Assembly (NCBI GenBank): GCA_025966215.1
Contig: JAOPVM010000056.1
Span: forward strand, 1-5,944
Length of the DNA: 5,944 nucleotides
From: Klenkia sp.
Lineage (GTDB): Bacteria; Actinomycetota; Actinomycetes; Mycobacteriales; Geodermatophilaceae
Reading direction: 5' to 3'
A program made the position numbers and the translations under genes. Below, one piece after another: positions 1 to 5,123 of the stretch (position 1 is its first letter; every line of letters begins with the position of its first letter). The notes beneath the pieces are model-generated. The model searched no databases. It saw only the letters and a list, made by a program, of their open reading frames with translations, and was not told the DNA's origin.

Positions 1-583
1 CGAAGTTGTGGCAGGAGGCGCAGTTGAGCCGGAACAGCTCACCGCCCTGGGCCAGGTCGCCGTCGCGCAGGTCACCGGAGGGGAGCGTCGGGCCGCCACC
101 GTTGGCCTGGACGTAGGCCATCAGCTGCTCGATCTCGGCGTCGTTGAACACCGGGGGCTTGCGGGCGGCGTCGGCCTCCTGGCGGGCCAGCGGCATGCGG
201 CCGGAGTGCACCTGGAAGTAGACCGAGGCCTCGCCGACGCCGATGAGCGAGGGGCCCCGGTCGGAGACGCCCTGCAGGTTGCTGCCGTGGCAGCTGATGC
301 AGCTGCGCTCGTACAGCGCCTGGCCGGCCTCGACCGCGCTGGACTCACTGGCCGTCGTCTCGGGGGCGGCGTTGGCCGGGGCGACGGCGGAGTAGCCGAC
401 CCCGGTCAGCACGAGGGCGGCCATCAGGCCGGCGACGTTGGTGAGCCGGCGGCGCTGCTTGGACCGACGACGGGCCCGTGCGGCGGAGGCGGGGGTCCCG
501 TCGGCGGAGCGACGGAGACGGGCACGCATCCCGACGCGGCCGGACTCGGCCGGGGCGTCGGGGGTGGGGTTCGTGGAGGACAC
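1..583 (-). CDS. qcrC: Cytochrome bc1 complex diheme cytochrome c subunit QcrC (3' end missing)
   Basis: Carries electrons from the bc1 complex to the aa3 oxidase within the actinobacterial III-IV supercomplex, on the outer face of the membrane. The first 194 residues are present. There is an Arg-rich cytoplasmic N-terminus (12 Arg/Lys in residues 20-46), a membrane anchor at about 49-68, then the first heme-c domain with C95-I-S-C98-H99. The following stretches [14 protein letters not shown] and [10 protein letters not shown] are typical of QcrC. The second heme site C188-A-S-C191-H192 lies just inside the window edge, so the rest of domain 2 and the C-terminal membrane helix lie outside. 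Two CxxCH motifs plus the position after ctaE fix the identity. The start chosen is GTG at 583-581, 7 nt after the ctaE stop, preceded by a modest AGGGAA Shine-Dalgarno (592-587) at short spacing. An in-frame ATG at 529 (residue 19) is the alternative and would leave the anchor and hemes intact. It is probably cotranscribed with ctaE. Confidence 0.95.
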   Translation of the reverse strand, partial: MSSTNPTPDAPAESGRVGMRARLRRSADGTPASAARARRRSKQRRRLTNVAGLMAALVLTGVGYSAVAPANAAPETTASESSAVEAGQALYERSCISCHGSNLQGVSDRGPSLIGVGEASVYFQVHSGRMPLARQEADAARKPPVFNDAEIEQLMAYVQANGGGPTLPSGDLRDGDLAQGGELFRLNCASCHNF

Positions 584-590
584 CGGTTCC

Positions 591-1205
591 CTAGCGGATC
601 AGGTAGATCGTGGCGAAGAGCCCGACCCACACGACGTCGACGAAGTGCCAGTAGTAGGAGACCACGATCGCCGAGGTCGCCTGGGCTGGCGTGAATCGGC
701 CCATGGTGGACCGGATGAGCACGAACACGAAGGCGATGAGGCCACCGATGACGTGCAGACCGTGGAAGCCGGTGGTCAGGAAGAAGACCGATCCGTAGGT
801 CGACGAGGAGATGCTCGTCCCGTGCTCGGTCACGAGCACGCGGTACTCGTTCGCCTGGCCCAGCACGAAGACCAGACCCATCACGAAGGTGATCGTGAAC
901 CAGCGCCGCAGGCCGTAGACGTTGCCGTTCTCCGCCGCGAAGACGCCGAGCTGGCAGGTCACGGAGGACGCCACCAGGATGATCGTGAAGACCAGGGCGT
1001 ACGGCAGGTCCAGCTCGGTCGGCGCCGGTGGCCAGGGGTCGCCTGCGCGGGCGCGGGCGGTGAAGTACATGGCGAACAGGCCGGCGAAGAACATCAGCTC
1101 ACTGGCGAGCCAGATGATCGTGCCGACGCTGACCATGTTCGGTCGAGTCAGGGAGTGCACCCGCGAGGTGTCGAAGGTGCTGCTCGCCACGGGGGCCGTT
1201 GTCAC
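591..1205 (-). CDS. ctaE: Cytochrome c oxidase (aa3-type) subunit III CtaE
   Basis: Integral membrane subunit III of the heme-copper oxidase that reduces oxygen at the end of the respiratory chain. It stabilises the catalytic core and packs against the bc1 complex in actinobacteria. The 204 residues match the short actinobacterial form with five membrane helices (about 26-47, 67-90, 103-120, 137-164, 180-202). Family signatures are [13 protein letters not shown] with Glu36 in helix 1, [10 protein letters not shown] (residues 146-155) and [14 protein letters not shown] (184-197). The start chosen is GTG at 1205-1203, giving the N-terminus MTTAPVASS. The upstream ATG at 1213 is out of frame, and longer in-frame extensions enter non-conserved, low-complexity sequence. 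No good Shine-Dalgarno precedes it. The qcrC start lies 7 nt beyond the stop, so the two form the head of the ctaE-qcrCAB operon. The gene diverges from the receiver-trpD pair. Confidence 0.96.
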   Translation of the reverse strand: MTTAPVASSTFDTSRVHSLTRPNMVSVGTIIWLASELMFFAGLFAMYFTARARAGDPWPPAPTELDLPYALVFTIILVASSVTCQLGVFAAENGNVYGLRRWFTITFVMGLVFVLGQANEYRVLVTEHGTSISSSTYGSVFFLTTGFHGLHVIGGLIAFVFVLIRSTMGRFTPAQATSAIVVSYYWHFVDVVWVGLFATIYLIR

Positions 1206-1211
1206 CGGCTC

Positions 1212-1227
1212 ATCATGGCACCGGTGC
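1212..1227 (-). promoter_or_regulatory. Tentative ctaE promoter -10 with adjacent 10-bp palindrome
   Basis: On the minus strand, CATGAT (1217-1212) lies 6 nt before the ctaE GTG, where a -10 box of a leaderless transcript would sit. It matches TANNNT except at the first base. Directly upstream is the perfect palindrome GCACCGGTGC (1218-1227), a possible regulator site. No recognisable -35 is seen, and short palindromes are common in DNA this GC-rich, so this is a weak call. Nothing else in the 1228-1296 part of the divergent spacer looks like a gene or RNA. Confidence 0.25.
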
Positions 1228-1296
1228 ACGGGGGAGACGACTGCGGGTCGTCGGTGTGGCGAAGCCGTGATCGACCTGTGTTCTGCCCCCGAGTCT

Positions 1297-1334
1297 GGCC
1301 GGGTCCCCGCCGTCGGGGCACTAGGGTCGCCTGC
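1297..1334 (+). promoter_or_regulatory. Predicted leaderless promoter of the receiver-trpD operon
   Basis: TAGGGT (1322-1327) fits the actinobacterial -10 pattern TANNNT. It is followed by 7 nt and then the GTG start at 1335, the spacing expected if transcription begins at the start codon. GGCCGGG (1297-1303) lies 18 nt upstream at the -35 position. It is not the housekeeping TTGACA, but the same heptamer at the same distance precedes the nuclease gene at 4973-4979. The spacer contains the inverted repeat CCCCG-CCGT-CGGGG (1305-1318), a possible operator. The absence of a Shine-Dalgarno before 1335 supports the leaderless reading. Confidence 0.55.
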
Positions 1335-1754
1335 GTGAGCGCAGCCGCTGCCCCGGCCACCGTCCTGGTCTTCAGCCACCGGCCCGAGGTCCGGGACGCC
1401 GTCCGGACCGCCCTGGGGACCTTCCCCGCCGCCGACGTGGGTCCGGTCGCCTACCTGGAGTGCGGCACCGGGGCCGAGGTGGTCGCCGCCGTCGACGCCG
1501 GGAGCGTCGACCTGTGTGTGCTCGACGGGGAGGCCCAGCCCACCGGCGGGATGGGGATCGCCCGACAGTTGACGCACGAGATCGCGGACTGCCCGCCGCT
1601 GGTGGTGCTGATCGCCCGGCAGGCCGATCGCTGGCTGGCCCACTGGTCGATGGCCGACGCCACCCTGGCCCACCCGGTCGACCCGTTGGTCGCCCCGGAG
1701 GTGGTCGCCGGTCTGCTCCGGGACCGTGCCGCTCGACCCGCCGTGCACGGCTGA
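1335..1754 (+). CDS. Stand-alone degenerate response-regulator receiver-like protein
   Basis: A 139-residue protein that looks like a single receiver (CheY-like) domain with no output domain. The alternating beta/alpha pattern is visible: beta-1 TVLVFSHR (9-16), beta-3 VDLCVLDG (58-65) with Asp64 where the phospho-acceptor sits, beta-4 PPLVVLIAR (87-95), and beta-5 ATLAHPVDP (109-117). The acidic pair that binds magnesium after beta-1 is replaced by Ser-His, the Thr/Ser after beta-4 by Ala, and the usual Lys of the beta-5 KP motif by His113. Normal phosphorylation is therefore doubtful and it may work as a pseudo-receiver. The GTG start at 1335 follows a TAGGGT box by 7 nt, and earlier in-frame sequence is not receiver-like. 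The stop is 2 nt before trpD, so the two are almost certainly one operon. No cognate kinase lies in the window. The fold assignment is inferred from the pattern; the partner and function are unknown. Confidence 0.75.
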   Translation: MSAAAAPATVLVFSHRPEVRDAVRTALGTFPAADVGPVAYLECGTGAEVVAAVDAGSVDLCVLDGEAQPTGGMGIARQLTHEIADCPPLVVLIARQADRWLAHWSMADATLAHPVDPLVAPEVVAGLLRDRAARPAVHG

Positions 1755-1756
1755 CC

Positions 1757-2812
1757 GTGTCGACCACCCCCACCCCGACCTGGTCGGGGCTGCTGACGCG
1801 CCTGCTGTCGGGACAGGACCTGGCCGCCGCCGACACCGCCTGGGCGATGCGCGAGGTGATGACCGGCGCCGCCACCTCGGCCCAGGTCGCCGGGTTCGCC
1901 GTCGCGCTCCGGGCCAAGGGCGAGGCCCCCGCGGAGGTCGCCGGGATGGCCGCCACGATGCTGGAGCAGGCCACGCCCGTCGAGCTGCCGGTGGCCTGCG
2001 TCGACATCGTCGGCACCGGCGGGGACGGTGCCCACACGGTGAACATCTCCACGATGGCCGCGGTGGTGACGGCCGCGACAGGCACGCCGGTGGCCAAGCA
2101 CGGCAACCGGGCGGCGTCCTCCTCCTCGGGTGCCGCCGACGTGCTCGAGGCCCTGGGTGTGGCCATCGACCTGCCGGCCGCCGGGGTGGCTCGCTGTGTG
2201 GCCGAGGCGGGCATCGGGTTCTTCTTCGCACCGGTCGTCCACCCGGGCATGCGGCACGCCGCGGCGCCGCGGCGGGAGATGGGCATCGGCACCGTCTTCA
2301 ACTTCCTGGGGCCGTTGAACAACCCGGCCCGCCCGGTGGCCGCCGCGATCGGCTGCGCCGACCGGCGGATGGCACCGGTGCTCGCCGAGGTGCTGGCCGA
2401 CCGGGGCACCCGGGCGCTGGTCTTCCGTGGGGACGACGGGCTCGACGAGCTCACGACGGGGACGACGTCCTCGGTGTGGGTGGTGCGCGACGGTGAGGTG
2501 GTGCCCGACCGGGTCGACCCGGCCGCCCTCGGGCTGGCCGAGCCCGCCCCCGACGCCCTGCGCGGCGGTGACCCTGCCTACAACGCCGACGTGGTGCGCC
2601 GGCTGGTCGCCGGGGAACGCGGACCGGTCCGCGACGCCGTGCTGCTGAACGCCGCCGCGGCGCTGGTCGCCTTCGACGAGCGCGCCGGCCGACTCCACGA
2701 GGACCTGGCCCGGGGCATCGAACGCGCCGCTGCCGCGGTGGACGACGGCCGCGCCTCGGCCCTGCTGGACCGCTGGGCGACCCTCAGCCAGCAGATCCGC
2801 GAGTCGGCTTAG
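1757..2812 (+). CDS. trpD: Anthranilate phosphoribosyltransferase TrpD
   Basis: Cytoplasmic enzyme of tryptophan synthesis that joins anthranilate to phosphoribosyl pyrophosphate (PRPP) to give phosphoribosyl-anthranilate. The 351 residues are the normal length. An N-terminal helical domain (about 9-75) precedes the glycosyltransferase family 3 domain. Visible motifs are the PRPP loop GTGGD (86-90), NISTM (96-100), [12 protein letters not shown] (114-125), [20 protein letters not shown] (anthranilate/PRPP pocket, 157-176), [11 protein letters not shown] (181-191) and the magnesium pair Asp230-Glu231 in DGLDE. All key residues appear intact. The GTG start at 1757 lies 2 nt after the receiver gene's stop with no clear Shine-Dalgarno, so translation is probably coupled to the upstream gene. 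No other trp genes are present, consistent with the separate trpD of many actinobacteria. It ends 18 nt from the convergent Lrp-like gene, and I see no hairpin terminator in that gap. Confidence 0.97.
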   Translation: MSTTPTPTWSGLLTRLLSGQDLAAADTAWAMREVMTGAATSAQVAGFAVALRAKGEAPAEVAGMAATMLEQATPVELPVACVDIVGTGGDGAHTVNISTMAAVVTAATGTPVAKHGNRAASSSSGAADVLEALGVAIDLPAAGVARCVAEAGIGFFFAPVVHPGMRHAAAPRREMGIGTVFNFLGPLNNPARPVAAAIGCADRRMAPVLAEVLADRGTRALVFRGDDGLDELTTGTTSSVWVVRDGEVVPDRVDPAALGLAEPAPDALRGGDPAYNADVVRRLVAGERGPVRDAVLLNAAAALVAFDERAGRLHEDLARGIERAAAAVDDGRASALLDRWATLSQQIRESA

Positions 2813-2830
2813 CGGCAGGGCCCACTCTCC

Positions 2831-3109
2831 TCAATCGAAGCCGAGGGAGAAGGCGGACTCCAGGTCGTGCTTGGAGTAGGCCCGGAAGGCGATGTGGGTG
2901 GCGGTGTCGATGACGCCGGGGACCTTGTTGATCCGGCCGGCCACGACCTCGGTGACCTCCTCGAACTCCCGGACGCGGACCAGGGCGACCAGGTCGACGT
3001 CCCCGGCCACGGAGTAGACCTCGCTGACTCCCTCGAGGTCGGCGATCGCTGCGGCCACCTCGCCGATGGAGTCGGTGGCGGCGTCGATCATGACGATGGC
3101 GGTGATCAC
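2831..3109 (-). CDS. Stand-alone Lrp/AsnC ligand-binding (RAM) domain protein
   Basis: A 92-residue protein consisting only of the ligand-binding and oligomerisation domain of the Lrp/AsnC family, with a beta-alpha-beta-beta-alpha-beta pattern. Beta-1 is ITAIVMID (2-9) and helix 1 runs about 14-26. The turn SVAGDVDLVALVRV (33-46) matches the family's G-x-x-D segment that lines the ligand pocket. VPGVIDTATHIAF (63-75) matches the last strand. There is no helix-turn-helix, so it should not bind DNA alone. Known small proteins of this type bind amino acids or partner with full-length Lrp proteins; which applies here is unknown. The start is GTG 3109-3107. The nuclease stop TGA overlaps it in the 4-base sequence GTGA, which indicates translational coupling. 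No separate Shine-Dalgarno or promoter is evident. Confidence 0.88.
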   Translation of the reverse strand: MITAIVMIDAATDSIGEVAAAIADLEGVSEVYSVAGDVDLVALVRVREFEEVTEVVAGRINKVPGVIDTATHIAFRAYSKHDLESAFSLGFD

Positions 3110-4941
3110 ACCCGGGAGGCTAGCGCCGCCCGACGGCGTGGACCCGGCTCACCGGCCCGGACCCGTTCGGGCCGGGCCCGGGTGCCCAGGCTGCGGCCGT
3201 CGGCGAACGGGTCGCGGGCCCCGCGACCGGCATCGACCCGGTCCAGGAAGGAGCTGAAGGCGCCGGTGCCGGGGACCGGGCTGGCCAGCGTGCCGGTGAC
3301 CTCGACGAGCCGGGTGCCCGGTTTCTCCAGCCAGCGCAGCACGAGTTCGGTCTCGTCGACGGTGGCGGCCAGCTCCCCGTCCGGGCCGACCGGGGTCTCG
3401 GCGGTGACCTTCAGCGAGGCCAGGTGGTCGCGGACCGAGGTGCCGCGCTCGGCGACGCCGGCGGCCACGAGCCGACCGCGGCGGACCACCGACAGCGCCC
3501 AGCCGCCGGCGCCGTCGGGGCGGGCCAGGGACAACTCGGTGACCCCGGCCAGCAGCTCCAGCCGCTGACGGCGGCGCACCGCCCGGACCAGCACGGCCAC
3601 CCGGTCGCGCAGCACCGCGGCGTCCTCGAAGCGGCCCTCGCCGGCCAGCCGCTCCACCCGTTCCAGCAGCGGCGTGCACAACCGGACCGGGTCCGACGCC
3701 ACGGCGGCGGCGAAGACCTCGGCCACCGAGGCGTACTCCTCGCGCGACTGGGCGCCGGTGCAGGGGGCGCCGCAGCGGCCCATGTCGGCCAGTGCGCAGG
3801 CGGTGCCCTGCGGGCGCACGGCCAGCCTGCCGCTGCACTGCCGGATGGGCAGCGCCTCGTGCACGGCGGCGACGGCGGCGTCCGCGGCCCGCCGGTCGGG
3901 GAAGGGACCCAGGAACACCCCGGCGCCGGGCCGGACCCGGCGGACCACCGACAGCCGTGGGAACGGCTCGTCGGTCAACCGCACCCACAGCGCCCGTTCG
4001 GGGAACCGGGACCTCCTGTTGTACCGCGGCTTGTGCTCGGCGATCAGCCGGAGCTCGCGGACCGACGCCTCCAGGTCGTGCGCGCACGGCAGCGCCTCCA
4101 CCCGCTGGGCGAGCCCGACCATCTCGGTCATCCGGGTGCGTTGCTCACCGGCGGAGAAGTAGCTGCGCACCCGGGAGCGCAGGTCCGTCGACGTCCCCAC
4201 GTAGAGCGGTTCGTCGCGGGGACCGCGGAAGACGTAGACCCCAGGACCGTGCGGCACGTGCGCGCCCAGGTGCCGCTTCTTGCGGCGCTGCGGGTCGACC
4301 TGCCGGGTGAGCCCGGTGAGCTCCTCCAGCGAGGTCACCCCCAGGGGGCCCAGCCGCTCGAAGAGCCCGTGCAGCACGTCCACGGTGGCCTGCGCGTCGT
4401 CCAGCGCGCGGTGCGTGGGGGTGGTGCGGGCGGAGAAGAACGGCGCCAGCGTGCCCAGCTTGCAGTTGGGCACCTCGTCGCGGGTGAGCAGCCGCCGGGC
4501 CAGCACCGCGGTGTCCACCGAGGCGAACGCCGGCCAGGCCAGCCCCGACGCCGCGCACGCCGCCCGGAGGAAGCCCAGGTCGAAGGGGGCGTTGTGGGCC
4601 ACGAGCACGGTGCCCCGGGCGAACTCCAGGAAGTGCGGCAGCACGCTGTCGATCCGGGGGGCGGCGGCCACCATCATCGAGGTGATGCCGGTGAGCACGC
4701 TGATGTAGGGCGGGATGTCGCGGCCGGGGTCGACCAGGGTCTGGAACTCCCCGACCACCTCCCCGGCCCGGACCTTCACCGCGCCGATCTCGGTGATCGC
4801 GTCGGTGTGCGCCGAGCCGCCGGTGGTCTCCAGGTCGACGACCACGAAGGTCACCTCGGCGAGCGGGGTGCCCAGGTCGTCGATCGAGACCTGCTCGAAG
4901 CGACGCGGGAGCACGGGCTGGGGGAGGAGGGGACCGGGCAC
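3106..4941 (-). CDS. DEDDh 3'-5' exonuclease fused to UvrC/Cho-like GIY-YIG nuclease
   Basis: A 611-residue two-nuclease protein, probably of DNA repair, of the actinobacterial 'DEDD exonuclease domain-containing' type (M. tuberculosis Rv2191-like). Residues 30-195 form a DnaQ-like exonuclease with VDLETTG (Asp36, Glu38), HNAPFDLGF (Asp121) and HRALDD (His177, Asp182), so all DEDDh residues are present. Residues 230-310 form a GIY-YIG domain: GVYVF (234-238), LYVG (246-249), catalytic-type Arg255, acidic candidates Glu291/Glu296, and PRYN ending at Asn308. Next come Cys369, Cys382, Cys390 and Cys394, spaced like the iron-sulfur cysteines of UvrC. A UVR motif follows at about 425-450 (GRFEDAAVLRDRV), the type that contacts UvrB. 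UvrC's C-terminal endonuclease and helix-hairpin-helix parts are not recognisable. The tail from about 575 is basic and probably disordered. The GTG start at 4941 lies 7 nt after a TAGCGT box, supporting a leaderless start. It is coupled to the Lrp-like gene by a GTGA overlap. The physiological substrate is unknown. Confidence 0.92.
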   Translation of the reverse strand: MPGPLLPQPVLPRRFEQVSIDDLGTPLAEVTFVVVDLETTGGSAHTDAITEIGAVKVRAGEVVGEFQTLVDPGRDIPPYISVLTGITSMMVAAAPRIDSVLPHFLEFARGTVLVAHNAPFDLGFLRAACAASGLAWPAFASVDTAVLARRLLTRDEVPNCKLGTLAPFFSARTTPTHRALDDAQATVDVLHGLFERLGPLGVTSLEELTGLTRQVDPQRRKKRHLGAHVPHGPGVYVFRGPRDEPLYVGTSTDLRSRVRSYFSAGEQRTRMTEMVGLAQRVEALPCAHDLEASVRELRLIAEHKPRYNRRSRFPERALWVRLTDEPFPRLSVVRRVRPGAGVFLGPFPDRRAADAAVAAVHEALPIRQCSGRLAVRPQGTACALADMGRCGAPCTGAQSREEYASVAEVFAAAVASDPVRLCTPLLERVERLAGEGRFEDAAVLRDRVAVLVRAVRRRQRLELLAGVTELSLARPDGAGGWALSVVRRGRLVAAGVAERGTSVRDHLASLKVTAETPVGPDGELAATVDETELVLRWLEKPGTRLVEVTGTLASPVPGTGAFSSFLDRVDAGRGARDPFADGRSLGTRARPERVRAGEPGPRRRAALASRV

Positions 4942-4979
4942 GTCGCGGACGCTAGGTCGGGGGTCCGACAGTCCCGGCC
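4942..4979 (-). promoter_or_regulatory. Predicted leaderless promoter of the nuclease-Lrp operon
   Basis: Read on the minus strand, GGCCGGG (4979-4973) is followed by 18 nt, TAGCGT (4954-4949), 7 nt and the GTG start at 4941. TAGCGT fits TANNNT at the distance expected when the transcript begins at the start codon, and no Shine-Dalgarno is visible. The spacer holds the inverted repeat GTCGG-ACCC-CCGAC (4969-4956), another possible operator. The arrangement copies the promoter proposed for the receiver-trpD unit at 1297-1334. Confidence 0.55.
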
Positions 4980-4995
4980 CCGACGCGCCGTCGGG
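4979..4995. repeat. 17-bp perfect inverted repeat in the divergent spacer
   Basis: CCCGACG-CGC-CGTCGGG is a 7-bp perfect stem with a 3-base centre. It abuts the proposed -35 region of the nuclease promoter and lies about 130 bp upstream of the exported coiled-coil gene, so it could be an operator serving either direction. It could also fold as a hairpin in a long leader of the plus-strand gene. No T-run follows, and both flanking genes start here, so a terminator role is unlikely. Apart from this, the 4956-4969 repeat and the ribosome binding site, I see nothing definable in the 4942-5123 spacer. Confidence 0.4.
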
Positions 4996-5108
4996 TCGAA
5001 CACACGTGCGGGTGAGGTGGGCCTCCTCCGGCGTGCGTGGCGGGCATCACCCCGGCACCATCTGCTCGTTGTGCCCGGAGGTCGACGACGCCGTCGCCGC
5101 GGGTGAGC

Positions 5109-5115
5109 AGGAGGT
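5109..5115 (+). promoter_or_regulatory. Strong Shine-Dalgarno for the exported coiled-coil gene
   Basis: AGGAGGT, a near-perfect match to the 16S rRNA tail, ends 8 nt before the GTG at 5124. It decides that start and implies a transcript with a 5' leader, unlike the two leaderless-looking units in this window. I could not place a convincing -10 box for this gene. Confidence 0.8.
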
Positions 5116-5123
5116 GGGACGGG

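Noticed and set aside
1211..1213. ATG on the minus strand as the ctaE start
   Set aside because: It is in a different frame from CtaE; the in-frame start is GTG at 1205.
438..1754. Long plus-strand open frame (438 codons) ending in the receiver-like protein
   Set aside because: Only the last 139 codons look like a protein. The first part is antisense to qcrC and ctaE and has the His/Asp/Gly/Arg-rich composition of a shadow frame.
591..2231. Long minus-strand open frame (546 codons) ending in CtaE
   Set aside because: Everything before the CtaE start at 1205 is antisense to trpD and the receiver gene and has no family resemblance; a fusion is not credible.
2813..2830. Bidirectional terminator between trpD and the Lrp-like gene
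   Set aside because: The 18-nt gap has no stem of useful length and no T-run on either strand.
3424..5106. 560-codon plus-strand frame antisense to the nuclease gene
   Set aside because: Composition is Gly/Arg/His/Gln-rich shadow coding; the minus strand encodes a clear multi-domain nuclease over the same bases.
5006..5123. Possible small ORF from GTG 5006 containing a Cys-Ser-Leu-Cys-Pro stretch
   Set aside because: The frame runs on without a stop into Arg/Gly-rich sequence over the signal-peptide gene, and no ribosome binding site precedes it; probably chance.
4942..5123. c-di-AMP (ydaO-type) riboswitch upstream of the cell-wall hydrolase gene
   Set aside because: This class is known upstream of actinobacterial cell-wall hydrolase genes, but its conserved segments (the CCGGGGGAACC-like and GCTAACCTCG-like elements) are absent here.
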